Assembly: GCA_025963965.1 (NCBI GenBank)
Contig: JAOPZS010000032.1
Location: forward strand, 1 to 47,665
Length of the DNA: 47,665 bases
Origin: Solirubrobacterales bacterium
Lineage (GTDB): Bacteria; Actinomycetota; Thermoleophilia; Solirubrobacterales; Solirubrobacteraceae
Direction of reading: 5' to 3'
The position numbers were made by a program, and so were the translations under genes. The notes beneath the pieces were generated by a model. The model saw nothing but the letters and a program-made list of their open reading frames with translations. It was not told the DNA's origin and searched no databases. This document shows, one piece after another, positions 28,672 to 37,804 of this stretch (its first letter is position 1; each line of letters begins with the position of its first letter).

Positions 28672-28677
28672 TTCCAA

Positions 28678-31600
28678 GTGCTCTCATCGCCTCGCCGGCG
28701 GCTGCCTGCCGCCGGCTTTGTAACGGTCCTGGCCCTCGCGCTCGGGCTGATCGGCGGCGTTCCCTCTGCCGTCGCGGCCACGCTCGACGTCGAAAACCTC
28801 ACCGGCGGCCAGGCCGAGAAGATGCTTCAGGAAGGCCAGGTGACATCAGTCGAACTGGTCAAGGCCTACGAGAACCGCATCCAGGCCCTCAACAAGTCCG
28901 GCCCCGGGCTCAACGCCGTCACGCAGATCAACCCCAACGTGATGGCCGAAGCCAAACTGATGGACAAGGAACGGGCCAAGCACAAGAACCTCGGCCCGGC
29001 GATGGGCGTCCCGATCCTGCTCAAGGACATCATCGACGCCACGCCGATGTACACCTCGGCCGGCGATTGGGCGCTGCACGAATCGTTCCCCGCCGTCGAC
29101 TCCGGCGTGGCCAAGCAGCTCCGTGCCCACGGTGTCGTGATCCTCGGCAAGCTCGGCCTGTCCGAGTGGGCCAACAGCTTCGGCAGCCAGCCATCCGGTT
29201 TCAGCAACCTGACAGGTCAGGTGCTGAACGCCCTGGACACCTCTCAGGGACCGAGCGGTTCCTCATCAGGATCCGGTGCGGCTGCCGCATCAGGACTTTC
29301 GACCTTGACGATCGGCACCGAAACGTCCGGCTCGATCATCAGCCCTTCGACCGCGGAGAACATCGTCGGCCTCAAACCGACTGTCGGACTCGTACCCGGC
29401 TACGGCATCTCACCGATCGACGCCTCGCAGGACACTGCCGGGCCGATGGTCAAAACGGTCGAAGACGCGGCGATCACGCTGCAGTCGATCGCCGAGGCGC
29501 CCGGGACCGATCCGGAAGCCGAAAAAGAGTACGCCGACATCATGGGTCCGGAATGGAACAAAAACGGGGATGTCCTGCAGGCGCCATTCGAAACGCTGCC
29601 GGAATACACCTCTGCGCTCAACGTCGAATTCGTCAGAGGCAAGCGCATCGGCTACAACGGCAACACCTGCGCGCCGACGCCGTGCACTCCGACACCGACC
29701 CAGGAAGCCGTCCAGAAATCCGTCACCGCGCTTGAAGCGGCCGGGGCGATCATGGTTCCCGACGCTCAGACGACCGTTGCCGCGGTCCCGGCTCTGCCGG
29801 CCGGCTACGAGCAGCACGCGACGATCGACGAGTACTACAAACACCTAGGTCCGGCGGTCCCCGTCAAAAGCCTCGTCCAGGAGGTCGAAGTCGACCTCAC
29901 CAACCCGCAGGAGGCGCTGAAGTTCGGCAACTCCGCACACGCCAGCGAGGCGGCCGCCGAAGCCACGCCGGGCGGCAAAAACCAGCAGGAATACGACACG
30001 AACCTGCCGGTCCGCAAGAAAGCGTTCCACGAAGCGATCGCGAAGATGATCAACGAACCGAGCGGTGGTGGTGGTCCGGTGATCGCGATCGTCGGCTCGG
30101 CTCCGAGCGTCCCCCAGGCCGGGGAACCGGAGATCACGATCCCGATGGGCTACAGCCCGACGCAGCGGCGCTCGGTGAACGTCAACGTGATCGGCGGCGC
30201 CTATGACGAGTACAACCTGCTCGGGATCGGCTACGTGATGGAACAGTCCACGAAACTCCGTCAACCGCCGGCGATGGTCAACCCGGCCGCCTACCGGTGC
30301 GCCCACACTGTGCCGGCCGAGCCGTTCGCCTCACGTGGACACTGCAACCCCGACTACCGCTCCACCAAGAAGCTGCTCGGCAACAAACCCGTGCTGCCCT
30401 TCTCGCTGGAGACGGCCTCCACTACAACACTCCAGGAAAAGCTAAACGAAGGGACTCTGACCTCCAAAGAACTGGTCCGGGCGGAGCTCTACCGGATCGC
30501 CATCACCAATGCCGCGGGCCCGTCGACGCAGGCGATCCGCGCACTCAACCCGAACGCGATCGAAGAAGCGACAGCCAGTGACAAGCTGCGCCACAAAGGC
30601 CTGGCGAAAGGTCCGCTGGCGGGCATCCCGGTGCTCGTCAACGACTCGATCGACGACAGCGGCCTGGCAACGAGCGCAGGGTCGATCGCGCTGCAGGACA
30701 ACCTGCCGGCGGCCGACTCGACGATCGTCGCGAAGCTCAAGGCGGCCGGGGCGATCGTGCTCGGCGACACCAACGTCACCGAGCTGAACGGCGCGTTCGA
30801 CCCGAACATGCCGCAGGGATACTCCTCCCTCGGCGGACAGGTGCTGTTGCCCTCCGACACCAACAAAACGATCGGCGGCTCCTCGGCAGGGTCGGCCACC
30901 GCGGTCTCATCCGGCCTAGCGCCGCTTGCGATCGGCATGGAGACCTCGACCGACAGCGCCCAGCTGATCGCACCGGCCGGAAACGCCGGCGTGGTCGGAC
31001 TGAAGCCGACGGTCGGGCTGGTCGGCCGCACCGGCGTGTTGGGAGTGGCGAAGTCACAGGACTCGCCGGGACCGATCGGGCAGACCGTCACCGATGTGGC
31101 GAGCGGTCTCCAAGCGCTCGCCGGACCCGACGCCAACGACCCGGCCACGGCGAGTCAGCCCAACCCGCTGCCGAGCTACACGGCCGGCCTGTCGGCTACG
31201 GCGCTGAGCGGAAAGAAGGTGGCCGTCGTGTCGAGCACGACGGTCCCGTACCCCGCTGCCGTCAGCGAGCTGGCGACGCTCGGTGCGAGCACGACCACAG
31301 TCACACCCGGGGCGGCAACCACCGCGCCAAGCGTGATCCCGTACGAGTTCCACCGCGACCTCGACTCCTACCTGGCGCCGACGAGCGGTCCGAAATCGCT
31401 GCAGGAAGTGGTCGAATACAACAAAGCCAACCCTGTCGAGGGCCTGAAGTTCGGCCAGTCCGGCCTGCTGGCGGCCGCGGCCCTCGAAACATCCAACCCG
31501 ACCACGACGGCGACCTACCAGGAAAACCTGGCCAAAGGCCAGGCGGACTCCAAGGCCGTCATCGACAGCATCCTCACGGCCGGCACGCCGGCCGAACCGG

Positions 31601-31983
31601 CTGACGACTACTCGACGCTGATGGTCCCCAGCGGCAGTCCGCTGGTGGCGATCGCAGACCGCGCCGGGTATCCCGTCCTGTCCGTCCCCGCCGGGTACGC
31701 CGTCCAGAACAGCTCGACCGGCGGTGACCCGATCGGTGTCGACTTCATCGGCGCCGCATACAGCGAGCCTCAGCTCCTGGCCGACGGCTATGCCTTCGAA
31801 CAGGGCACGAAAGCTCGCCAGACGGGTCCGGCATACCAGCAGTCCGCAGGGAACCCGTCGTTCACAGGGGCCCCGAGCGAGACCAACCAGAGCATGTGGC
31901 GCTGCGTGCTCGGGAGCTCGTTCTACAAGCCCTATGAGTGCAACGCCGGAGACATCGAAAGCGAAATCCTCGGCGCGCCGTAG
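28678..31983 (+). CDS. Secreted double-domain amidase-signature protein
   Basis: 1101 residues, about twice the length of an amidase. Signal peptide 1-33. Domain 1 (about 36-565) has the Ser-Ser-Lys triad: K116 in PILLKDIID, Ser in GSSSGSG (195-200) and nucleophile S219 in TETSGSIISP. Domain 2 (about 570-1095) repeats the fold: PVLVNDSID, GGSSAGSA and METSTDSAQLIAPA. Its Lys is replaced by N655, and three residues are inserted at the nucleophile site (S760 is the best counterpart). Each domain ends with a similar Cys-pair tail (C541/C556 and C1076/C1088), so the gene arose by tandem duplication. Codons GAA and AAA are more frequent than in the ribosomal genes here. Substrate unknown. Confidence 0.88.
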   Translation: MLSSPRRRLPAAGFVTVLALALGLIGGVPSAVAATLDVENLTGGQAEKMLQEGQVTSVELVKAYENRIQALNKSGPGLNAVTQINPNVMAEAKLMDKERAKHKNLGPAMGVPILLKDIIDATPMYTSAGDWALHESFPAVDSGVAKQLRAHGVVILGKLGLSEWANSFGSQPSGFSNLTGQVLNALDTSQGPSGSSSGSGAAAASGLSTLTIGTETSGSIISPSTAENIVGLKPTVGLVPGYGISPIDASQDTAGPMVKTVEDAAITLQSIAEAPGTDPEAEKEYADIMGPEWNKNGDVLQAPFETLPEYTSALNVEFVRGKRIGYNGNTCAPTPCTPTPTQEAVQKSVTALEAAGAIMVPDAQTTVAAVPALPAGYEQHATIDEYYKHLGPAVPVKSLVQEVEVDLTNPQEALKFGNSAHASEAAAEATPGGKNQQEYDTNLPVRKKAFHEAIAKMINEPSGGGGPVIAIVGSAPSVPQAGEPEITIPMGYSPTQRRSVNVNVIGGAYDEYNLLGIGYVMEQSTKLRQPPAMVNPAAYRCAHTVPAEPFASRGHCNPDYRSTKKLLGNKPVLPFSLETASTTTLQEKLNEGTLTSKELVRAELYRIAITNAAGPSTQAIRALNPNAIEEATASDKLRHKGLAKGPLAGIPVLVNDSIDDSGLATSAGSIALQDNLPAADSTIVAKLKAAGAIVLGDTNVTELNGAFDPNMPQGYSSLGGQVLLPSDTNKTIGGSSAGSATAVSSGLAPLAIGMETSTDSAQLIAPAGNAGVVGLKPTVGLVGRTGVLGVAKSQDSPGPIGQTVTDVASGLQALAGPDANDPATASQPNPLPSYTAGLSATALSGKKVAVVSSTTVPYPAAVSELATLGASTTTVTPGAATTAPSVIPYEFHRDLDSYLAPTSGPKSLQEVVEYNKANPVEGLKFGQSGLLAAAALETSNPTTTATYQENLAKGQADSKAVIDSILTAGTPAEPADDYSTLMVPSGSPLVAIADRAGYPVLSVPAGYAVQNSSTGGDPIGVDFIGAAYSEPQLLADGYAFEQGTKARQTGPAYQQSAGNPSFTGAPSETNQSMWRCVLGSSFYKPYECNAGDIESEILGAP

Positions 31984-32003
31984 GCGACGAGCGTGACGTG
32001 CGG

Positions 32004-32038
32004 ACGCCCGTTCCCCGAGCCATTCGGGGGACGGGCGT
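32004..32038 (+). terminator. Strong terminator hairpin after the amidase
   Basis: A 15-bp stem, ACGCCCGTTCCCCGA (32004-32018) with its partner at 32024-32038, contains one wobble and a 5-nt loop. It starts 20 nt after the stop at 31983. Only a short T-poor tail follows. Confidence 0.7.
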
Positions 32039-32151
32039 TCCGTCGTTGCCGGGGGCTCCTGCGAGCGGTCCGGTAAAGAAGCTGCGGGTGCACGTTTTGC
32101 CCGCACCTGCCTCGGGCACCATCTCCCCGTGGCCCATCCGCCGGGAAACTC

Positions 32152-32424
32152 GTGACAAGGCTGGCAGACGAGCTGCGCGCCGTGCTCGGGGTCCGGGAGA
32201 GCAACCCGCCCCGCTTTCAGCCGAGCCCCGCTGCGATCGAGGAAGAGGCTGCCAGCAGGCTCTACGGGGAGCGGACCGGCACCGTCAACGCGTCGCCCGC
32301 CTCTCCACCGCTGAGGAGGCAGGACAGCGAGCGGCCCTCCGGCGAGAACGACCGCCGGCCCGGCGTCGGACTGATTGAGACCCGGGCCGAGCACGGTCAG
32401 CGAGCTGACCGACCACCGGGCTGA
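32152..32424 (+). CDS. Small hypothetical ORF, doubtful
   Basis: 90 codons from GTG 32152 in the 500-bp gap between the amidase and the EAL gene. Hydrophilic, rich in Arg, Glu and Pro, no signal or motif, no ribosome-binding site. The first half has GC-rich third positions. It may be a chance frame or a remnant. Nothing else is seen in the gap. Confidence 0.2.
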   Translation: MTRLADELRAVLGVRESNPPRFQPSPAAIEEEAASRLYGERTGTVNASPASPPLRRQDSERPSGENDRRPGVGLIETRAEHGQRADRPPG

Positions 32425-32488
32425 ATCTCGGGTGGCCAGGTATCGCGGCCAAACCTTGAGCTGCACGGCAGCGGCGTCGAAGTGAACG

Positions 32489-34276
32489 GTGCGGCGCTTC
32501 CCTCGAGCGTCGCACCACCAAATGAGCAGCCGCAGCCCTCGCCTCGACTCGCGCGCCGCGCGCCACGTGCCCGAAACGTCCGGGCTCCGCTCCCGGCCAC
32601 CGTGGGACCCGTCGGCCAAGCCCGGCACGGGTGCCGCGCTCACCGGCAGCGTCGCCCAGGGCGCCGTCGACGCCACAGAGCTCGCGGCACGGCTGTCATT
32701 GACCGACCGCTTCGCAGACCTCGGTTCGTGGACGTGGGATCCGGCCAGCGACGAGCTGACGGCCAGCGATCGCTTCACGGCCCTTGTCGGGCTACCGGCC
32801 GGCGAGCCGATGCCGATGAGTGCCGCCATGGACGTAATGCCACCCGAGGACGCCGAGAAGGTCCTGCGCAGCCTCGAGGAGATGGTGCACGACGGTCGTG
32901 ACTCGTGCAGCGTCGACTACAGGGTGTGCGGGCCGGGCGAGGAGGTCCACTGGCTCGAGGGCTACTGCCTCTCGGTGCGAGGCCAGGGCGGAACGGTCGA
33001 GAAGGTCATCGGACTCTCGCGCGACGTGACCGCTCGGGTTGAAGCCACCCAGGAGGCCGTGCGCGCACAGCGCGATCTGGAATCGGCGCGCGACTACCTG
33101 CGGGCCGTCACCGACACGATGGACGAGGCGATGTTCACGCTCGACACCGTCGGCTACGTGCAGTACATGAACCCGTCAGCCGAGCTCCTGCTCGGCTGGA
33201 CCGCGCAGGAGCTCGACGGGAGGCTGATGCACGACGTCGCCCACAACGAGCGACTCGACGGCTCGCCCTATCCGATCGAGGAGTGTCCGATCATGATCGC
33301 GCGCGCCGAGGGCCGCGTTGCGGAAGTCCCCGAGGACGTGTTCATCTGCAAGGACGGGACGCGCCTGCCCGTCAGCTACACCGCGCTCCCGTTCTCCACG
33401 GACGCCGGTATCGAGGGCTGCGTCGTGATCTTCGAGGACATCACCGAGCGCAAGGCCGAGGAACGCCGTGTCGCCGGCGATCGAGAGAAGCTCGCGTGGG
33501 CGACGCGGATACACGAAGCGCTCGAGCAGGATCGCTTCGAGCTCTACGCACAACCGATCGTCGACTGCGCCAGTGGTCGCGTCGTCCAGCAGGAGCTCCT
33601 GCTGCGGCTGAACGACCCGGAGCGTGGGGTGGTGTCCCCGTGCGAGTTCCTGCCCGTCGCCGAGGAGCTCGGCCTGATCCGCGAGATCGACCGCTGGGTC
33701 ATCGCTCGGGCCGCCCGGCTTGCGCATGACCTCGGCCCCGTCGAGGTCAACCTGTCGGCGCGGTCGATCGGCGACCCGCACCTGATCGACCACATCGAGC
33801 GCTCGATCGCGCGCGCCGGCGCCGAGGCCGACACGCTCGTCTTCGAGATCACCGAGACCGCCCTGATCGAAGACAAGGAGTCCGCGCGCATCTTTCTCGA
33901 GCGGCTGCACCGGCTCGGCTGCAAGATCGCCCTCGATGACTTCGGCACGGGCTACGGCGGCTTCAGCTACCTCAAGCAGCTTCCGATCGACATCCTCAAG
34001 ATCGACGCCGAGTTCGTCGCCGACGTGCGCTCGGACCCGGCCAGTCGCTCCGTCGTCGAGGCCGTCGTGAGCCTCGCGCGCGGCTTCGGGCTGAAGACGG
34101 TCGGCGAGGGCGTCGAGGACGGCGAGACGTTCGAGCTGCTCCAGCGCCTCGGTGTCGACCAGGCGCAGGGCTTCCATCTCGGCAGGCCCGCCCCGTTGAT
34201 CGCCTCCTCGCCGGCGGCGCCTCACCGCAGGCGCGGTCGCGAGATCGCCGACCTGCACGGCCCTGAGCGCCGCTGA
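32489..34276 (+). CDS. PAS-PAS-EAL cyclic-di-GMP phosphodiesterase
   Basis: 595 residues, soluble, no GGDEF domain. PAS 1 about 68-190 (RFADLGSWTWDPASDELTAS), PAS 2 about 205-330 (AVTDTMDEAMFTLDTVGYVQ), EAL from about 345 (RFELYAQPIVDCASGRVVQQ). The EAL catalytic set is complete: Glu in QELLLRL, Asn in VNLSARS, Glu in FEITETA, the Asp pair in LDDFGTGYGG, Lys in LKIDAEF, Glu in GEGVED and the Gln in QAQGFHLGRP. It should hydrolyse c-di-GMP to pGpG under control of the PAS sensors. ATG 32489 or ATG 32522 (MSSRSP) can be the start. No cyclase is in the window. Confidence 0.93.
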   Translation: MRRFPRASHHQMSSRSPRLDSRAARHVPETSGLRSRPPWDPSAKPGTGAALTGSVAQGAVDATELAARLSLTDRFADLGSWTWDPASDELTASDRFTALVGLPAGEPMPMSAAMDVMPPEDAEKVLRSLEEMVHDGRDSCSVDYRVCGPGEEVHWLEGYCLSVRGQGGTVEKVIGLSRDVTARVEATQEAVRAQRDLESARDYLRAVTDTMDEAMFTLDTVGYVQYMNPSAELLLGWTAQELDGRLMHDVAHNERLDGSPYPIEECPIMIARAEGRVAEVPEDVFICKDGTRLPVSYTALPFSTDAGIEGCVVIFEDITERKAEERRVAGDREKLAWATRIHEALEQDRFELYAQPIVDCASGRVVQQELLLRLNDPERGVVSPCEFLPVAEELGLIREIDRWVIARAARLAHDLGPVEVNLSARSIGDPHLIDHIERSIARAGAEADTLVFEITETALIEDKESARIFLERLHRLGCKIALDDFGTGYGGFSYLKQLPIDILKIDAEFVADVRSDPASRSVVEAVVSLARGFGLKTVGEGVEDGETFELLQRLGVDQAQGFHLGRPAPLIASSPAAPHRRRGREIADLHGPERR

Positions 34277-34337
34277 GCCTCGCTCGGTCCGGCCGGCGGC
34301 CCGCCCGCCGCTACGACGACGCTCTGAGTCGGACTCG

Positions 34338-34376
34338 CTGGTCGAGTAATACTGGTCGGAGGGGGTAGGCGACCAG
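34338..34376 (+). promoter_or_regulatory. Inverted repeat and possible promoter before the aldo/keto reductase
   Basis: CTGGTCG (34338-34344) and CGACCAG (34370-34376) are perfect inverted repeats; a third copy ACTGGTCGG lies in between (34351). TAATAC at 34347-34352 could be a -10. The arrangement suggests an operator over the promoter of the gene starting at 34399. Confidence 0.35.
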
Positions 34377-34398
34377 CACAAATCGGAAGGAGCCCGAA

Positions 34399-35265
34399 AT
34401 GAGCACAGCTACTCCCGTCGAGCAGAGCGGCACCCTCGAGATCGGTGGCGAGACCACCGTGCGCCGGCTCGGCTACGGCACCATGCAGCTCACCGGCAAG
34501 GGCGTCTGGGGACCCCCGCGCGATCGCGACGAAGCGCTCCGCGTGCTGCAACGCGCGGTCGAGCTCGGCGTGAACTTCATCGACACCGCCGACTCCTACG
34601 GCCCGTACGTCGCCGAAGAGGAGATTCGCGAAGCGCTCGCTCCGTACCCGGCCGATCTCGTGATCGCGACGAAGGCCGGGCTATGCCGCTGCGGGCCCGG
34701 CGACTGGCGCCCCGTCGGTCGCCCCGAGTATCTGCGCCAGGAGGTCGAGATGAGCCTCCGGCGCCTCGGCCTCGAGCGCATCGACCTGTTCCAATTGCAC
34801 CGCATCGACGCCAAGGTCCCGCTGGCAGAGCAGGTCGGCGAGCTGAAGATGCTCCAGGACGAGGGCAAGATCCGCCACATCGGCCTCTCCGAGGTGACCG
34901 TCGAGCAGCTCCAAGAGGCGCAGGAGACGGCCGAGATCGCGTCGGTTCAGAACCTCTTCAACCTCACGAACCGCTCCGCCGAGCCGCTGCTCGAGCATGC
35001 CGAGAGGAACGGCATCGCCTTCATCCCGTGGTTCCCGCTGGCCACCGGCGAGCTCTCGAGGCAGGGCGGACCGCTTGCCGAGATCGCCTCCGAGCTAGGC
35101 GCGACGCCCTCGCAGCTCGCCCTCGCCTGGCTGCTGTGGCGCTCGCCGGTGATGCTCCCCATCCCCGGCACCTCCACTGTCTCCCACCTCGAGGAGAACC
35201 TTGCCGCAGCGACGATCGAGCTGACCGACGAGCAGGGTGAGCGGCTCTCGCAGATCGCGAGCTGA
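34399..35265 (+). CDS. Aldo/keto reductase
   Basis: NADPH-dependent oxidoreductase of the AKR TIM-barrel family, 288 residues. The catalytic tetrad is visible: Asp and Tyr in [11 protein letters not shown], Lys in VIATKAGL and His in LFQLHRID. The C-terminal [18 protein letters not shown] is the usual cofactor-binding block. Closest style is the YghZ/IolS-like group that uses general aldehydes; substrate unknown. GGAAGGAG lies 7 nt before the ATG. Confidence 0.92.
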   Translation: MSTATPVEQSGTLEIGGETTVRRLGYGTMQLTGKGVWGPPRDRDEALRVLQRAVELGVNFIDTADSYGPYVAEEEIREALAPYPADLVIATKAGLCRCGPGDWRPVGRPEYLRQEVEMSLRRLGLERIDLFQLHRIDAKVPLAEQVGELKMLQDEGKIRHIGLSEVTVEQLQEAQETAEIASVQNLFNLTNRSAEPLLEHAERNGIAFIPWFPLATGELSRQGGPLAEIASELGATPSQLALAWLLWRSPVMLPIPGTSTVSHLEENLAAATIELTDEQGERLSQIAS

Positions 35266-35276
35266 CGAGCTTCGAG

Positions 35277-35303
35277 CGCTGCGCGGCGTTTCGTCGCGCA
35301 GCG
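35277..35303 (+). terminator. Hairpin after the aldo/keto reductase
   Basis: CGCTGCGCGGCG and CGTCGCGCAGCG (35277-35288 and 35292-35303) pair around a TTT loop; 12 bp with one G-T. It lies just beyond the stop at 35265 and right before the next promoter. Confidence 0.5.
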
Positions 35304-35322
35304 GGCCGGGCAGGATCGCTTC

Positions 35323-36288
35323 ATGCCCACGTTCGGCTACACGATGATGTGTGAGCAGTCACCCGCGGACGCGCTCGTCCGTGACCTGCGCCAGGCCGAG
35401 GACGCGGGCTTCGACTTCTCGGTGATCTCCGATCACTACCAGCCGTGGCTGGCCGCGCAGGGGCACTCTCCGTATGCCTGGGCGGTGCTCGGCGCCGCTG
35501 CGCAGGCAACCGAGCGGATCGGGCTGATGACGTATGTCACCTGCCCGATCCTGCGCTATCACCCGGTCGTCGTCGCGCAGAAGGCCGCCACCGTGCAGGT
35601 CCTCTCCGGCGGTCGTTTCAGGCTCGGCCTGGGAGCGGGGGAGAGGCTCAACGAGCACGTGATCGGCGCGCGCTGGCCGTCGGTGGGCATTCGCCACCAG
35701 ATGCTCGCCGAGGCGGCCGAGATCATCTCCGCGCTGCTCGACGGCGAGACCGTCAACCACCACGGCCGCCACTTCGAGGCCGACCAAGCCCGCCTGTGGG
35801 ACCCGCCCGGACAGCCCGTGCCACTCGGCATCGCCGTCTCGGGATCGGAGTCCTGCCGCCTGGCCGGCAAGCGCGCCGACGTGATGATCGCCACCGAGCC
35901 CAAGGCGGAGCTGGGCGAGATGTTCGATGCCGCCGGCGGCGCCGGCAAGCCCCGGGTCGGCCAGCTCGCCGTCTGCTACGACACCGACCGCGATGCCGCC
36001 GTGGCCGTTGCCCACGAGCAGTTCCGGTGGTTCGGACTCGGCTGGAAGGTCAACGCCGACCTGCCCAACCCGGACGCCTTCGAGGCCGCCACGGAGTCGG
36101 TCACGCCCGAGCAGGTCGCAGAGCAGATCCCCTGCGGCCCGGACGTCTCCGAGCACGTCGAGAAGGTCAAGGCCTTCCTCGACGCGGGCTTCGACGAGGT
36201 CGCCCTCGTGCAGATCGGCGCGGAGCGCCAGAGCGACTTCATCGCCTGGGCCGAGCGCGACCTGCTGCCGGCTCTGCGCGCGCTGTAG
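35323..36288 (+). CDS. Luciferase-like F420-type oxidoreductase
   Basis: 321 residues in the LLM family with TIGR03557-like features (FGYTMMCEQ start, AGFDFSVISDHYQPW, LMTYVTCPILRYHP, SGGRFRLGLGAGERLNEH). Such actinobacterial enzymes use coenzyme F420 (glucose-6-phosphate dehydrogenase-like group), reducing or oxidising unknown substrates. CAGGAT, 6 nt before ATG 35323, fits a leaderless -10 except for its first base. Cofactor is inferred from family, not from residues I could verify. Confidence 0.85.
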   Translation: MPTFGYTMMCEQSPADALVRDLRQAEDAGFDFSVISDHYQPWLAAQGHSPYAWAVLGAAAQATERIGLMTYVTCPILRYHPVVVAQKAATVQVLSGGRFRLGLGAGERLNEHVIGARWPSVGIRHQMLAEAAEIISALLDGETVNHHGRHFEADQARLWDPPGQPVPLGIAVSGSESCRLAGKRADVMIATEPKAELGEMFDAAGGAGKPRVGQLAVCYDTDRDAAVAVAHEQFRWFGLGWKVNADLPNPDAFEAATESVTPEQVAEQIPCGPDVSEHVEKVKAFLDAGFDEVALVQIGAERQSDFIAWAERDLLPALRAL

Positions 36289-36290
36289 CC

Positions 36291-36941
36291 CTAGCGCGGA
36301 TCGTCGCGGTCGAGGTTCCAGTGGCGAGAGACCGAGCACATCCAAAGCCACGGCTCCTCGTCGCTGTCATGCAGGCGCGGGGAGAGGAAGAAGCGCGTGA
36401 CCGTCCGCTGGCCGCCCTCGTGGTCGCCGTAGAGCAGGTCGATCGTGATCCCGTCGCCGGCGGCGATCGCCGCGCTGACGGGGCCGTGCAGCGGGTCATC
36501 GCTGTCGCGGATCGCCGCCTGCCAGAAGCTGACGTCGCCGGCCGGCACGTACATGTCGCGCACGTTGCGCCGGAACTCCTCGACCGCCGGCGGGCCGGAG
36601 TCTGAGGTCACCCGTTCCGGGCGCAGGTGCCAGCCGTGCACGACGGCAAGACCCGACGCCACGTTGCGCAGCGGCATCGCCATGTAGACGTTGTCCTCCT
36701 GCTCCTGCACTGCCGCCAGGCCGTCGTGGAGCCGCAGCCAGTGGTTGTCGACGAACCCGACCTTCTGCGGCGGGTCCTGGGGACGCGCGTTGAACAGCAC
36801 CGGGCGCAGCCCGACCATCAGCGCCTCCTCGGAGGCGCGCGCGGCCCGGTTCGACGAGCGCGTCGCCGAGAACGTCGCGATCGCCAGCACGAGCGTTCCG
36901 CCGGCCGTCGCCAGCGAGGCGATGGTGCTCGTGTCCGACAC
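36291..36941 (-). CDS. Hypothetical protein with N-terminal membrane anchor
   Basis: 216 residues. A single hydrophobic segment (about 6-27, TIASLATAGGTLVLAIATF) and then RSSNRAARASEEALMVGLRPVLFN, a recurring opening among actinobacterial hypothetical proteins, with a mainly beta-rich soluble part after it. No catalytic motif. GTG start at 36941 is chosen from the promoter. It ends 2 bp from the LLM gene stop on the other strand, so the two converge. Confidence 0.75.
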   Translation of the reverse strand: MSDTSTIASLATAGGTLVLAIATFSATRSSNRAARASEEALMVGLRPVLFNARPQDPPQKVGFVDNHWLRLHDGLAAVQEQEDNVYMAMPLRNVASGLAVVHGWHLRPERVTSDSGPPAVEEFRRNVRDMYVPAGDVSFWQAAIRDSDDPLHGPVSAAIAAGDGITIDLLYGDHEGGQRTVTRFFLSPRLHDSDEEPWLWMCSVSRHWNLDRDDPR

Positions 36942-36947
36942 CCCGCA

Positions 36948-36953
36948 AGGCTA
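36948..36953 (-). promoter_or_regulatory. -10 hexamer of the hypothetical gene (leaderless)
   Basis: TAGCCT on the minus strand, 6 nt, then the GTG at 36941. The hexamer overlaps the end of the upstream AHSA1 gene. Confidence 0.5.
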
Positions 36954-37484
36954 CATCGGCGGCACCGGCGTGGCCTGCTCCGGGGCGATGCCGAAGCGTC
37001 GCTGGTACTCGGCGTTGAGCTCGCTCCATCCGCTCGGCAGGCTCGCCGCGGTGCCGCGATCGGGCGCCTCGCCGCCGTCCACGACCGCAGCCAGCGCGAC
37101 CAGGCAGACGTGCCAGCCGGCCCCGTCCCGCGCGGCCTTGAAGCGATCCTCGAAGCTGTGCTCGAGCGTCAGCAGGCACCCCTCAGCGCGCTGCTCGAGC
37201 GTCCATCGCAGCTCGTCCTCGCCCCACGTGTGCACGAGCAGCGACGGCTCCTCGCACTCGAGCACCCGGCCCGACCCCATGTCCGGCGCCCCGGCGGATG
37301 GGGGGAACGTGACCGTTCCTCCCGGCGTCTGCTCGAGCAGGAACGGCGTCGGGTGCCACATCTCGAGCTGCTCGCGCTCGGTCAGCGCTCTCCAGACCCG
37401 CTCGCGCGGGTGGTCCAGCAGGCGCTCGAAGCGAAGCACCGAGCGCCCGTCGCGCTGCAGCAGAACGGCGTGATCGTCTCCCAT
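36951..37484 (-). CDS. AHSA1/SRPBCC domain protein
   Basis: 177 residues of START-like (SRPBCC) fold: FERLLDHPRERVWRALTERE, then WEGG-type core (here GGTVTFPPSAGAPDMGSGRV), and GWHVCLVAL. Such proteins bind hydrophobic ligands and pair with ArsR regulators. Start ATG 37484 overlaps the ArsR stop by one base (TGATG), so it is coupled. Frame upstream of this start (to 37565) lies inside arsR and is not counted. Ligand unknown. Confidence 0.88.
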   Translation of the reverse strand: MGDDHAVLLQRDGRSVLRFERLLDHPRERVWRALTEREQLEMWHPTPFLLEQTPGGTVTFPPSAGAPDMGSGRVLECEEPSLLVHTWGEDELRWTLEQRAEGCLLTLEHSFEDRFKAARDGAGWHVCLVALAAVVDGGEAPDRGTAASLPSGWSELNAEYQRRFGIAPEQATPVPPM

Positions 37485-37804
37485 CAGATCTCTCCTTCGT
37501 CGTCCAGGTGCGACTCCAGTGCAGCCAGCCCGCGCTGCCACATCAGCACGTACGGAGTCAGCCACCGCGCCAGCTCGGCGAACCCGTCGCCGCGCAGGCC
37601 GTACAGGCGGCTTCGCCCCGACGCGCTCGACTCGACCAGCCCCGCCTCGCGCAGCACGCGCAGGTGACGCGAGGTGTTCGGCTGGCTCAGGCCGGCTCCC
37701 CGCGCCAGCTCACCGACCGTCCGTGGCCCGTCGATCAGCTGGTCGAGGAGCCGTCGCCGTGCCGGCTCGGCGACGACCTCGAATGCGCTGGCGGTCATGC
37801 CCAT
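37484..37804 (-). CDS. ArsR-family transcriptional regulator
   Basis: 106 residues, winged HTH: FEVVAEPARRRLLDQL, then RTVGELARGAGLSQPNTSRHLRVLREAGLV and a SRLYGL wing. No metal-binding Cys pair is visible, so it belongs to the non-metal (SRPBCC-linked) group. Start is ATG 37804 or ATG 37798. It lies immediately downstream of an AT-rich palindrome, likely its own operator (autorepression). Confidence 0.92.
   Translation of the reverse strand: MGMTASAFEVVAEPARRRLLDQLIDGPRTVGELARGAGLSQPNTSRHLRVLREAGLVESSASGRSRLYGLRGDGFAELARWLTPYVLMWQRGLAALESHLDDEGEI

Noticed and set aside
31054..32829. 591-codon minus-strand frame over the amidase end and the next gap
   Set aside because: Mostly antisense to the amidase; Arg/Ala/Gly-rich composition typical of a shadow frame.
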